A stretch of DNA of 64,000 bases from Catalimonadaceae bacterium JC749. GTDB lineage: Bacteria > Bacteroidota > Bacteroidia > Cytophagales > Cyclobacteriaceae. The notes under the pieces were generated by a model. That model did not search any database, had not been told where the DNA came from, and worked only from the letters and a program-made list of their open reading frames with translations. Of the stretch, positions 52,936-63,333 are shown piece by piece (positions within the stretch are counted from its first letter, which is position 1; each line of letters opens with the position of its first letter). The DNA lies in contig JAJNNC010000017.1 in NCBI GenBank assembly GCA_021730635.1, positions 62,001 through 126,000 on the forward strand, written 5' to 3'. The translations under genes and the position numbers were made by a program.

Positions 52936-54597
52936 ATGAAACGCCCCATCATTTTTACTGTCGATGATGATCCACAGGTACTTGGCGCTATTACCAGAGA
53001 CCTTAGAAATCAATATCGAAAGAGTTACAAAATATTGAGTACCGGCTCAGCCCAGGAGGCCCTGGACTCTTTAAAGGAATTAAAGTTACAGGGAGAAGAA
53101 ATCGCTTTGTTTGTATCTGATCAGCGGATGCCTGAAATGCTGGGCGTCGAGATGCTACAAAAGGCGAAAGAATTTTATCCCAATGCCAAGAAAGTACTCT
53201 TAACAGCATACTCTGATATCGATGCCGCTATTAAGGCGATCAATGAAGTGCAACTGGACTACTATCTAATGAAACCCTGGGACCCCCCGGAAGAAAAACT
53301 GTATCCTACCTTGGATGATTTGCTGGAAGCCTGGCAAAGTGAGTATATTCCGGATTATCATGGCATCCGTGTTATAGGGTACCAATACAGTCCCTTGTCT
53401 CATGAAATCAAGGACTTCTTGGCAGGAAATCTGGTTCCCTATCAATGGATGGATGTCCAAAACAGTGACAAAGCCTGTGATTTGCTGGCTTTGCATGAAA
53501 TACCGGAGAAAAAGTTACCAGCCGTTTTTTTTGAGGACAACAGCTACCTGGTTAGTCCAAACATCAATGATCTGGCCAACAAACTGGGCATGAAAATCCA
53601 GGCGACGGATTCCTTGTATGACGTGGTAATTATTGGAGCAGGCCCCGCCGGTCTGGCTGCTGCGGTGTACGGTGCCTCAGAGGGTCTTAAAACATTGTTA
53701 GTAGAGAAAAGGGCACCCGGCGGACAGGCAGGAACCAGTTCCCGAATTGAAAATTACCTCGGCTTTCCTAAAGGGCTGAGTGGTGCCGATCTCACCCGAC
53801 GAGCCATTTCGCAGGCCAAAAGACTGGGTACCGAATTCCTGGCTCCTTTGGAAGTGACGAACCTCCGTTTGCAGGATCATTATAAAATCTTGCAACTATC
53901 CGATGGAAGTGAAATCAAAGCGCTGAGCATTATCATTGCCACTGGTGTCAATTACAGAAAGCTGGAAGCTAAAGGAGTGCATGACTTTACGGGAGCAGGT
54001 GTATATTATGGGGCAGCCACAACCGAGGCTGTGAGCTGTAAAGAAAAGGATGTATATATCGTGGGAGGAGGAAATTCTGCCGGACAGGGTGCGATGTATC
54101 TTTCTAATTTTGCCCGCAACGTGTATATCCTCGTCCGAAAAGAAGATCTCTCTTCTTCTATGTCGCAATATTTGATTGACCAGATCAACCGTACGCAGAA
54201 TGTTCATGTGATGGGTAAAACACAGGTGATAGAGGCCTGCGGTAATGAGCATCTGGAAGAACTGGTCATAGAATATATAGATACCGGAGAAAGAAAATCA
54301 GTAGAAGCGGCTGCTTTGTTCATTTTTATAGGCAACAAACCCTTTACGGATTGGATTACCCTTGATGTCATTAAAAACAAAAAAGGTTTTCTGGAAACCG
54401 GACGCGATCTGCAAAAATACCCAGACTTCAAAAAAGCCTGGAAACAGCCCAGAGACCCTTTCCTGCTGGAAACCTGTGTCCCCGGTATATTTGCCGCAGG
54501 GGATGTCAGGGCTGGTGCCATGAACCGGGTAGCCTCCGCTGTAGGGGAAGGTTCTATGGCTATTAAGTTAATTCATGAATATCTGGCAACTGTGTAG
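52936..54597 (+). CDS. fused response regulator - thioredoxin-reductase-like flavoprotein, no CxxC
   Basis: 553 aa. Residues 1-120: receiver domain with TVDDDP, Asp62 (FVSDQRMPEM) and Lys113 (YLMKPWD). Residues about 140-215: glutaredoxin/thioredoxin-like fold where the CxxC position reads YSPLS. Residues 225-553: thioredoxin-reductase-like FAD/NAD(P) domains with GAGPAG (234-239), GGQAGTSSRIENYLG and VGGGNSAGQ. The redox CxxC of true reductases (near 359-364) is replaced by YYGAATTE. Thus the flavin should still react with NAD(P)H but cannot use the classical disulfide relay. Paired with the kinase upstream; the same fusion is known from databases as a named family. Confidence 0.93.
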   Translation: MKRPIIFTVDDDPQVLGAITRDLRNQYRKSYKILSTGSAQEALDSLKELKLQGEEIALFVSDQRMPEMLGVEMLQKAKEFYPNAKKVLLTAYSDIDAAIKAINEVQLDYYLMKPWDPPEEKLYPTLDDLLEAWQSEYIPDYHGIRVIGYQYSPLSHEIKDFLAGNLVPYQWMDVQNSDKACDLLALHEIPEKKLPAVFFEDNSYLVSPNINDLANKLGMKIQATDSLYDVVIIGAGPAGLAAAVYGASEGLKTLLVEKRAPGGQAGTSSRIENYLGFPKGLSGADLTRRAISQAKRLGTEFLAPLEVTNLRLQDHYKILQLSDGSEIKALSIIIATGVNYRKLEAKGVHDFTGAGVYYGAATTEAVSCKEKDVYIVGGGNSAGQGAMYLSNFARNVYILVRKEDLSSSMSQYLIDQINRTQNVHVMGKTQVIEACGNEHLEELVIEYIDTGERKSVEAAALFIFIGNKPFTDWITLDVIKNKKGFLETGRDLQKYPDFKKAWKQPRDPFLLETCVPGIFAAGDVRAGAMNRVASAVGEGSMAIKLIHEYLATV

Positions 54598-54883
54598 CTT
54601 TTCCCTGTTTTTTTAAGATTTTACCACTCCTGGTACTCATCAGTACCCAGTCAAATCCCTATTTCCCCTTCCTGAGAGGTGTTTAAACACCTTCAAACAC
54701 TCCTTTAGTACTCAAAAATAAATTTAAATATTCTAATAATTATTTTAAAAATTCAAATAATTTATTACTTTTACATAAATTTATCACGGTAATATTACAT
54801 ATGTAATGAAGGTAACTAATAATAATGAATCTCCATTACATGAAACATTTAGAAAAATTCAATTGGTGAAACCAGGATTTTGT
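54598..54883. promoter_or_regulatory. palindrome-rich leader of the giant T9SS gene
   Basis: Three dyads in 286 bases: GGTACT-catc-AGTACC at 54632-54647, a perfect 16-base AGGTGTTTAAACACCT at 54677-54692 and a perfect 14-base ATTACATATGTAAT at 54794-54807. The first two may be transcript ends of the upstream gene, the last an operator. No exact TAnnTTTG was found. An in-frame ATG at 54806 falls within the last palindrome. Confidence 0.45.
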
Positions 54884-57800
54884 ATGAAAAGCATTACTAC
54901 TTTTCTTTCCTTATTTTTAATTGCTTTCGCAGGTTCATTTTTTAAAGCTGAAGCGCAATCTGCTTCAGAATGGAAGCAAAAACAATATGTTTCCACGTAT
55001 GGTAACGGTCAAAACTTTTACTATCTGGAATATCTTCCCCAGGCCTATCGTGACAATACTAACGACTATCCGGTTATTATTTCACTACATGGATTGGGTT
55101 TTGCTACGCCAGGAACAGGTATTTTCTGGGATCGGCTGAAAAACGCTGATTTTGAGAGAACGATCCGGGATGGAAGAAATTATCCCTTTATTGTTTTAAG
55201 CCCTCATCAACCTACAGAGGTCAATGGGCGCTATAACCACACTGCTACCTACAATGACAGTCTGCGTTGGGATCCAAAAATCATTGATGAAGTGCTGGAA
55301 AGAGCTAAAACTGAACTCCGTATTGATGAGAGCAGGATTTATTTATTAGGGAGCTCTATGGGTGGTGGCGGTGTTTGGTCTTATCTGCAAGCGCATGGAG
55401 ATAAAATTGCTGCCGCTGTGCCCATCGCCGGCTATACTGTTTTCAACGATGAATCAGGCGATATCAACGTATATACGGAGTATCCGTCTGCCTTAGCCTG
55501 TAATGATAAGGTGAAAAAGACACCTGTCTGGGCTTTTCATGCGGGTAATGATACCTGGATTTCTCCTTTGTATGCCTATAAAGGGGTTAAAGCCATCAAT
55601 CAGTGTACACCCGCTCCTTCACCATTGGCTCGTTTAACCATGTTTGCCAGTGGGGGACACACAGAAATCCAGCAAAAGATTTTTCAGTATACCGGCAACA
55701 CGGCTGATTATAATCTTAGTGCAGACCCTACGTATTCTTCAGGGGTGACCCAGACGGCCTATATGCCTAATAATGCTTTTGGAAATGATATTTTTGCCTG
55801 GTTTCTTTCTCATACCAGCAGTGGTGGAGCTTCTCCGGCGCCAACTTTCTCAGTGAATCTGGGCGATGATTTTTCGCTGGTACCTTCCGATAAAAGCACA
55901 ACCATTCCCAGCACGGTCAACGGAACAGCCACATCCTATAACTGGACACAAATCAGCGGGCCTAACACCGCTACTTTGAGTGGAAAAACAACCGCTACGC
56001 TCACCGTCAGCAATATGATTGTGGATGGGACGTATGCCAGCCAAAACAGGCCGGAAGGTTATGTTTTCAGGCTGACTGTCACCAATGCTCAGGGACAGAC
56101 AGCCTATGATGAAATAAGGGTGAAGCATGCCACGCCTGCTTTAGGAACCAAGATTACAACTTACGCATACCAGCAAAAAATATTTAACTGGGATACCTCA
56201 CCTTACCTGTCTTACAAATATTCTAACATTCCTTTCCGACTTATTTTCCCCAGGGATTATACCAGCCGGAATGATGGCAAGAAGTACCCTTTAATCCTGA
56301 TGATCCACGGAAGAGGCGAGACCGGGACAGATAACGATTATCATTTGAAAAACGGGGGGAAACTCCATATGGACGCTGTTTTAAACGGGACTTTCGACGG
56401 ATTCATCTTATTCCCTCAATGGAGTGCTCCTCAGCAACCGTCGAGTGATAACATCAACAAAATGAAGGAAATTATAGATGAGTTGATCCTTCATAATAAA
56501 GTAGATATTGACAGAGTGCATGTGCATGGATTATCCAGTGGGGCTATGGGTGTATGGGATGCAATTATGAGACATCCTAAAGTATTTGCTACGGCTATGC
56601 CTATGGCATGGACTGTGAATATGTACGGGTATGATTACAATGTAGCCAAATACATGCATTTACCGCTGTGGGTTTCACAAGGAGGACAAGACGGCACTGC
56701 CAATCCGGAAACCGCCAACAATGTAGTCAAACAAATCAGGAAGTATGGAGGCAATGTGCGTTATCTGTATTTCCCGAATCATGGGCATAATGCCTGGGAT
56801 GATACCTATAAAGACGCTGACTTTTTCCCCTTCTTTACCAGACGCAAAAAGACTGATATTCATGTATATTTCGGACAGACTGAATTCTGTAAAGGAGATG
56901 TGATCAACGTACGCATGGGGCTTACCCCCGGCTTTACCGATTATGAATGGCAAAAAGATGGTGTTACCATCGCCACCGGTGCCACCAAAAACGAATTAGT
57001 AGTCACAGAAGTGGGCATTTACCGGGTACGTTTCAAAAGAGGTACTGTTTGGACAGAATGGTCTGAACCCGTTAATATCAATCGGAACAGAGCTCCTTCT
57101 CCCAAGCCTGTGATCACGACCAACAAAAAGAGTGTTCATTTGCCCAGTCTGGATGGAAGAGATGAAGTGACGTTGTATGCCACTACAGGCAATGCCCAGT
57201 ATTTCTGGTATAAAAACGGACAACTGATCAGTGGCGCTACCACTTCATCGCTTACTTTGCGGGATGCTGGCAGCTATACTGTTACAGTAGTGGAGCCAGG
57301 TCCTCCTGCGACCGGTGCTATTCCGGAAGAATACCGTCCGGCACCAGCCAGATGTGAAAGTTTACCTGCTGATGCCATTGTGGTGACAACTCAAAAAGGA
57401 CCCAATGCGCCCAAAGCACCTGTGAATCTGTTCGCTTTCAGCCGTTCGGAGACTTCCGTAGAACTGAGTTATGAAGATAAAGCCAATAATGAAACAGGCT
57501 TTGAGATTTACCGTTCCACACAATCTGGCGGACCTTATACCATCATTGATATCATTGGAGCCAACAATCTGCCTAACCCCGTTTCATATTTTGACAACAA
57601 TCTTACGAACGGAACGGCCTACTTTTATAAAATCCGTGCGATTAACAACGATGGTGGATCTGACTACTCCAATGAAGCCAGCACCACAACAGTAGCGGAT
57701 AATCAGGCACCTTCAGCCCCACAAAATTTGATTGCAGCCAATTCTACCCGGTCCTCTATCAGAGTACAGTGGGATCCGGCTACGGATAATGTAGGGGTGG

Positions 57801-60800
57801 TGGAATATCAGGTGTTTATGGATGGAAATCTTGTAGGAACTACGGCGAATACTCATTTTACAGCTGAGGGGCTGATCGCCAAGACATCTCATACCTTTTA
57901 TGTACTGGCAAAAGATGCCGCCGGTAATATTTCTTCTCCCAGTAATCAGATTACGGCTGCGAGCATTAACAGTGGCTTATTCTATACTTATTATCATGTG
58001 ACTGGCATTAAAACCGTTCTTGATATAGAAAGTAAAGCAACTTTTATCAAATCCGGTCATCTGAATAATTTCTCTCTGAGCCCGAAGGAGCGTAACGATG
58101 GAATTGCTTTTATCTATGAAGGGAATATCACCATTCCCACCAGCGGACAATATACTTTTTACCTGAGTTCTGATGATGGAAGCCGTTTGTATATTGACGG
58201 GCAGGAAATTATCAATCATGATGGTGATCATGGTTGTACTGAAAAATCCAGTAATGTAACGCTGGCGGCAGGTACTTATCCGATTAAGGTGATGTTTTAT
58301 GAAGCGGGTGGTGGCGAGTGTTTAAATGTGAGATGGCAAGGGCCGGGTATTAGCAAAGCATTGATACCAGATTCAGCGCTGAAAGATGAGTTTACCTATC
58401 CTCAGGGACCAGCTGTGCCCAACAACCTGCAGGTGGCTGTTGCTTCTTATCAGCAGCTTAATCTGACCTGGCTGGATAACAGCAACAACGAAACCGGTTT
58501 TGAAATTTACCGCTCAAAGAATTCAGGAGGCCCTTTCACCATTATCCACAAGACAGCAGCCAACGTTAAAGCTTACAGTGATAAAGGATTAAGTGGTAAC
58601 ACCAGATATTATTATAAAATCAGAGCGGTTAATGCGAGCAATGCCTCCGATTTCACTGGGGTAAAGAATGCTACGACCTTAGCAACCCCGGCCGCACCCA
58701 ACAAGCCGAATAACCTGACTGCTTCAAGCGTAAGCTCGTCTTCTATTCAGCTGCAATGGGCTGATGCTTCTTCTAATGAAACCGGTTTTGAAATCTGGCG
58801 TACTACTTCTGCTGCCGGCAATGGATTTATACTGGTCAGCACGGTAGCGGCCAATATCATAACATTTACTGACCTTCAATTACCGGGTAATACTACTTTT
58901 TATTATAAAGTGAGAGCGAAAGGTGATGGTGGTTATTCAACGTATACCAATACGGCTAGTGCCACCACTCAAAACAATACGCCTGTATTGCAGGAAATCC
59001 TGAGCCGCACGGTAAAGTTTAATACGACACTGGCTTTTGATATTTATGTTACCGATCAGGATAAAAATGACCCCATTAACTTCAGTATCACAGGGTTACC
59101 TTCTTTTGGAAGTTTTACCAACAATGGGGACAATACAGGTACTTTTACTTTCGCCCCCGGTAGTGGAAATGGTGGTGCCTATAATATTTCAGTAAGGGCT
59201 TATGATCAGGCTGGCGCTTCCAGCACAAAATCTTTTACCCTCACTGTCAATAACAATGCAACCCCTGTGGTAGCGGCTATTGCGGATCAGGAGATCAGCC
59301 AGGGAAATTCAAGAAATATTAATGTGTCGGCTTCGGATGCTGATGGCAACGCTTCTCTGACACTCTCTTTGATGAATCAGCCTTCTTTTGTTACTATCGT
59401 AAACAACGGAAATGGAAATGGCGTCATCAAAATCAATCCGGATCTATTTGAGACACCCGGTACTTTTTCACACATACAGGTGATCGCCAAAGATGCACAG
59501 GGAGGAGTAGGTGTGGCTACCTTTGACCTGGTGGTGAAAGGCGTGGACAGAGATTTTACGGTATATGTCAACTTTAGTCATGGAACTAGCCTGGCGGCTT
59601 TTCCCTGGAACAATACAGGAAATGCCGGTGCGAAAGAAGTGTTAGACAAGCTGGTGGACGAAGAAGATAAAATTTCCGGTTTACAGTTGAAATTAAGACA
59701 GGATGGCGGACCAGCCTGGAACTCCTTACGGTCTGAAGTTGAAGCCGAGCTATATACACCCGATGTGAGAGATACCCGTTACTGGTCTTTCTCTACACCG
59801 CCTGTTCGTATGACGCTGAGTGGGCTGAACCCGCTGTTGAAATACAACTTTACTTTCTTTGGCAGCAGCAATGAGTATGATTCTTATAACAGAACAAGGA
59901 TTACGCGGTATGCCATTGGCAATGAGTACGGAGAAATTGAAACGTATAATAATACAAAAGAAACAGTAAACCTCACCAATATACAGCCTGATCAGAATGG
60001 AACGATTACCATATCGGTCACTAAAAAATCTTCCAGCGACTGGAAAATGGTCATCAACTCTATGATTATTCAGGCTTATTATGATGATGGCAGTGCACCG
60101 GATGCACCCTCGAATCTGTCGGCCACGGTGCTATCACCTTCTAAGGTACGTTTAAACTGGCTGGATAACTCAAAAAGTGAAGATGGCTTTGAGTTACTAA
60201 GAGCTACTAACAGCAATGGCCCTTATGCTATCGTTACTGCTACCTCTAACAACGTCAGCACATACCTTGACGAAACAGTGGTAGGACGGACTACCTACTT
60301 TTACAAAGTGCGTGCTTTTAGTGGTAATGGAAGGTCTGAAGACAGTAATGTGTTTACGGTAACGACCCCCAACAGTGCTCCGCAGCTGACCGCGCCTACT
60401 GCCATCGTCGTGAAGGTAGGGGATACCAAGGTGATTGCTGTGACAGCAACCGATGCTGAAAAAGATGCGATCACTTTAAGGGCTGTCGGACTTCCTGCTT
60501 TCGCTACATTTGCAGATCAGGGAAATGGGACAGGAACCTTATCTATCGCGCCTGGTAAGCTGTCTCAGGTAGGACGTTATCAGATAAAGTTAACAGCCCT
60601 TGACGACACCGACAGCAAAGACCAGTTGGTAACTTTGACAGTGTTGAGCAATGAGTACGATGAAGCTATCTACATCAATTTTGGTAATAACGTAGCGGAT
60701 CTGCCCTGGAATAATACCAACCGTGTGCCTGCTGCTAATCAGATTTACAATAACCTGAAGGATGGCTTAGGCAACGCAAGTCCCATAACTTTTACCGTAC

Positions 60801-63331
60801 AGAGCGGGTGGACTACAGCTGAGAAAAAGGGAGTGAATACCCAAGAAAACTCCGGCGTGTATACTGATTCTGTCATGTACAGCTACTGGAATACGGCGAA
60901 TACAGCTAGTCTGAAGATAAGTGGTCTGAATCCTGCCAAACTGTACAATTTTGTATTCTTTGCAAGCCACGAGACGACTCACGAAGGAAATACAAACTAT
61001 ACTATAGGCACTAATACTGTAAAGTTAAATGCAGCCAATAATAGTAAAAATACAGTAGCCCTTAATGGGATCACCCCTGACAGTAATGGAGATGTGCTGA
61101 TCACAGTGGCCAAAACACAGTTTTCAACAGGAGGTTATTTAGGTGCTTTGGTTATTCAGTCTTATCCTACGAATGCCAAACCGATTACACCAACTACTTT
61201 AACGGCTACTGCTCAATCCAGAACAAAAATTAAACTGGACTGGAAAGACAATGCAGGTAACGAAACGGCTTACCGGGTTTACCGTTCACAGTCTCCGAAC
61301 ACCGGTTATAGTCTGATCGCTACGTTGGGTGCTAATAGCAGCAGCTATGTAGACAATACAGTGGTGAAAAACCGCACTTACTACTATAAAGTGTTGACCG
61401 TTAAGGGAGAGCTTACCTCTGAATACAGCAATATGGCCTGGGCTACTACGTATGAATTCCTGGTCTACATCAATTTTGTAGGAAATGAAACCAGGTATAC
61501 TTATCCCGGAACGCCCTGGAACAATACTAAAATAGCAGCCTATAGTGGGTATACTTTCGCCAATTTGAAAAATGATGCAGGAGGTAACACTACAGTGGAT
61601 CTGATCATTGATCAGTGGCCTAGTGATGGAGGTAATAATGATTTAGGCATCAGTACAGGCAACAACAGTGGTATCTACCCCGACGCAGTGTTGAAAGCCT
61701 TTTACTTCCTGGAAGCCAATACGACTGCTAAAATGAGGATTGCCGAATTAGATCCAAATTACCAGTACAGCTTTATTTTCCTGGGTAGTGGTGACCCCAA
61801 CATTGGTCTGTTCAAAACTTCCGGTAACCTTACTACTGATTATACTTTTGGACAAACTACCATTACACAGAACGCTCTGGGAAACACCAGTGAGACTGTT
61901 CAGTTAGATGGATTAGTACCAGATGCAAACCGTGAGATTGCTTTTGAAATCAAATCACATAAGTTTGGTAGCGTATCGGCCAACTATGCAATCTTCAATA
62001 CGCTGGTCATTGGGGCTTATACGCCCGAAACAGTGGTGGTGGATGAAGAAGCTCCTACAGTGCCGGGTAATCTTGTAGCTTCTAAAATGGCACCCAACAG
62101 TATTACTTTAAGCTGGAGTCCCTCTATTGATAACAGCGGCACTATTGCTTCTTATGAACTGTATAATGGCAATCAGCTGATCGCTCTGGTAAATGGAAAT
62201 GCGAATAGCTATACCATTAACAATACGATTCCTGGCGATACCTACAATTTTAGTGTGCTGGCAGCTGACGGAGCAGGCAACAAGTCTCAGCCTAGCGGAG
62301 TATTGCCTTTGACGTATGAGGTATTGAATGGTTTAAATTATGCCTACTATGAAGGAACCTGGAGTGCTATGCCTAATTACGCGTCCATGACGCCGGTAAA
62401 AACCGGATTTGTAGACAACTTTTCGCTGACGCCTAAAGCAAGGAATAGTAATTTTGGCTTCAGATTCTACGGCTATCTTCGGGTAACCAATGCCGGTAAC
62501 TATACTTTCTATACAAAATCCAATACAGGTAGTAAACTCTACATCGATGGCGCGGAAATTGTGAGTAATGACTTTGCCAATAATGCTTCCGAACGTTCTG
62601 GCATAGCTTATAACCTGAGCAGTGGTTGGCATGAGATTGTACTTGACTATCGTAACGCGCAGGAAACGGATCTGTTGGAAGTATGGTATAGCGGACCAGG
62701 CGTGTCTAAAGTTAAAATCCCGAACCAGGTATTGTCTCGTACGGCTCTGGTCTCACCGGTGGGCCAGCCTGTAGAGTTTATTGAAGTAAAGGCCGCTTTG
62801 GTTGAACAGGAAGTGCAAGTGGATTGGAGCACAGCCAGTGAAACGAATAATGACTTCTTCACCATAGAAAAGTCCTATGATTTGGATAAGTTTGTGTCCG
62901 TTGGCCAGGTGAAAGGTGCGGGTGACAGTCACGAAGTAAAACACTACAACTTTGTGGATCATCGTGTAAGACCCGGCATAGCTTATTACAGAATCAGGCA
63001 AACGGATTTTGACGGTACAGAAAAATATTCCAAAGTGGTCAGTGTTAATGCTGATGATATTTATAAATTAGCCGAGGTAACCTTGTTTCCGAACCCAGCG
63101 ACCAACGATAACATCAATATAAGGCTGATGAGTATGGACGCTGACAGTGAAGTGACCGTGACGATTATGGACATGATGGGCCGGGTAGTATTGGAAGAAG
63201 TATTTGATGCGGTAACCCTGATGGAAGGGCAGCGGATAAAACCCACTCATGGATTAGGCGTGGGAACTTACATCGTCAATATCAAACAAGGTAGCCAGGT
63301 AGTACGTCAGAGATTGATAATTCAGAGATAA
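54884..63331 (+). CDS. giant T9SS-secreted protein with two esterase-type hydrolase domains, FN3, PA14 and repeat modules
   Basis: 2815 aa from the ATG at 54884; an ATG at 54806 would add 26 residues ahead of the signal peptide (1-25, ending KAEAQ). Domains in order: hydrolase 1 (30-300, GSSMGG near 156); Ig/PKD-like (322-415); hydrolase 2 (425-650, GLSSGAMG near 549, HGHNAWDD); two Ig-like; FN3 pair; PA14 (1028-1170); FN3 pair; cadherin-like (about 1365-1555); three about-170-residue modules with NFxxxxxxPWNNT (1560-1735, 1925-2094, 2190-2385), separated by FN3; PA14 (2481-2620); linker; T9SS type A sorting domain (about 2730-2815, FPNPATND). Both hydrolases resemble PHB depolymerase/prolyl-oligopeptidase-type esterases. 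Probably a cell-surface polymer-degrading enzyme. Confidence 0.92.
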   Translation: MKSITTFLSLFLIAFAGSFFKAEAQSASEWKQKQYVSTYGNGQNFYYLEYLPQAYRDNTNDYPVIISLHGLGFATPGTGIFWDRLKNADFERTIRDGRNYPFIVLSPHQPTEVNGRYNHTATYNDSLRWDPKIIDEVLERAKTELRIDESRIYLLGSSMGGGGVWSYLQAHGDKIAAAVPIAGYTVFNDESGDINVYTEYPSALACNDKVKKTPVWAFHAGNDTWISPLYAYKGVKAINQCTPAPSPLARLTMFASGGHTEIQQKIFQYTGNTADYNLSADPTYSSGVTQTAYMPNNAFGNDIFAWFLSHTSSGGASPAPTFSVNLGDDFSLVPSDKSTTIPSTVNGTATSYNWTQISGPNTATLSGKTTATLTVSNMIVDGTYASQNRPEGYVFRLTVTNAQGQTAYDEIRVKHATPALGTKITTYAYQQKIFNWDTSPYLSYKYSNIPFRLIFPRDYTSRNDGKKYPLILMIHGRGETGTDNDYHLKNGGKLHMDAVLNGTFDGFILFPQWSAPQQPSSDNINKMKEIIDELILHNKVDIDRVHVHGLSSGAMGVWDAIMRHPKVFATAMPMAWTVNMYGYDYNVAKYMHLPLWVSQGGQDGTANPETANNVVKQIRKYGGNVRYLYFPNHGHNAWDDTYKDADFFPFFTRRKKTDIHVYFGQTEFCKGDVINVRMGLTPGFTDYEWQKDGVTIATGATKNELVVTEVGIYRVRFKRGTVWTEWSEPVNINRNRAPSPKPVITTNKKSVHLPSLDGRDEVTLYATTGNAQYFWYKNGQLISGATTSSLTLRDAGSYTVTVVEPGPPATGAIPEEYRPAPARCESLPADAIVVTTQKGPNAPKAPVNLFAFSRSETSVELSYEDKANNETGFEIYRSTQSGGPYTIIDIIGANNLPNPVSYFDNNLTNGTAYFYKIRAINNDGGSDYSNEASTTTVADNQAPSAPQNLIAANSTRSSIRVQWDPATDNVGVVEYQVFMDGNLVGTTANTHFTAEGLIAKTSHTFYVLAKDAAGNISSPSNQITAASINSGLFYTYYHVTGIKTVLDIESKATFIKSGHLNNFSLSPKERNDGIAFIYEGNITIPTSGQYTFYLSSDDGSRLYIDGQEIINHDGDHGCTEKSSNVTLAAGTYPIKVMFYEAGGGECLNVRWQGPGISKALIPDSALKDEFTYPQGPAVPNNLQVAVASYQQLNLTWLDNSNNETGFEIYRSKNSGGPFTIIHKTAANVKAYSDKGLSGNTRYYYKIRAVNASNASDFTGVKNATTLATPAAPNKPNNLTASSVSSSSIQLQWADASSNETGFEIWRTTSAAGNGFILVSTVAANIITFTDLQLPGNTTFYYKVRAKGDGGYSTYTNTASATTQNNTPVLQEILSRTVKFNTTLAFDIYVTDQDKNDPINFSITGLPSFGSFTNNGDNTGTFTFAPGSGNGGAYNISVRAYDQAGASSTKSFTLTVNNNATPVVAAIADQEISQGNSRNINVSASDADGNASLTLSLMNQPSFVTIVNNGNGNGVIKINPDLFETPGTFSHIQVIAKDAQGGVGVATFDLVVKGVDRDFTVYVNFSHGTSLAAFPWNNTGNAGAKEVLDKLVDEEDKISGLQLKLRQDGGPAWNSLRSEVEAELYTPDVRDTRYWSFSTPPVRMTLSGLNPLLKYNFTFFGSSNEYDSYNRTRITRYAIGNEYGEIETYNNTKETVNLTNIQPDQNGTITISVTKKSSSDWKMVINSMIIQAYYDDGSAPDAPSNLSATVLSPSKVRLNWLDNSKSEDGFELLRATNSNGPYAIVTATSNNVSTYLDETVVGRTTYFYKVRAFSGNGRSEDSNVFTVTTPNSAPQLTAPTAIVVKVGDTKVIAVTATDAEKDAITLRAVGLPAFATFADQGNGTGTLSIAPGKLSQVGRYQIKLTALDDTDSKDQLVTLTVLSNEYDEAIYINFGNNVADLPWNNTNRVPAANQIYNNLKDGLGNASPITFTVQSGWTTAEKKGVNTQENSGVYTDSVMYSYWNTANTASLKISGLNPAKLYNFVFFASHETTHEGNTNYTIGTNTVKLNAANNSKNTVALNGITPDSNGDVLITVAKTQFSTGGYLGALVIQSYPTNAKPITPTTLTATAQSRTKIKLDWKDNAGNETAYRVYRSQSPNTGYSLIATLGANSSSYVDNTVVKNRTYYYKVLTVKGELTSEYSNMAWATTYEFLVYINFVGNETRYTYPGTPWNNTKIAAYSGYTFANLKNDAGGNTTVDLIIDQWPSDGGNNDLGISTGNNSGIYPDAVLKAFYFLEANTTAKMRIAELDPNYQYSFIFLGSGDPNIGLFKTSGNLTTDYTFGQTTITQNALGNTSETVQLDGLVPDANREIAFEIKSHKFGSVSANYAIFNTLVIGAYTPETVVVDEEAPTVPGNLVASKMAPNSITLSWSPSIDNSGTIASYELYNGNQLIALVNGNANSYTINNTIPGDTYNFSVLAADGAGNKSQPSGVLPLTYEVLNGLNYAYYEGTWSAMPNYASMTPVKTGFVDNFSLTPKARNSNFGFRFYGYLRVTNAGNYTFYTKSNTGSKLYIDGAEIVSNDFANNASERSGIAYNLSSGWHEIVLDYRNAQETDLLEVWYSGPGVSKVKIPNQVLSRTALVSPVGQPVEFIEVKAALVEQEVQVDWSTASETNNDFFTIEKSYDLDKFVSVGQVKGAGDSHEVKHYNFVDHRVRPGIAYYRIRQTDFDGTEKYSKVVSVNADDIYKLAEVTLFPNPATNDNINIRLMSMDADSEVTVTIMDMMGRVVLEEVFDAVTLMEGQRIKPTHGLGVGTYIVNIKQGSQVVRQRLIIQR

Positions 63332-63333
63332 GT

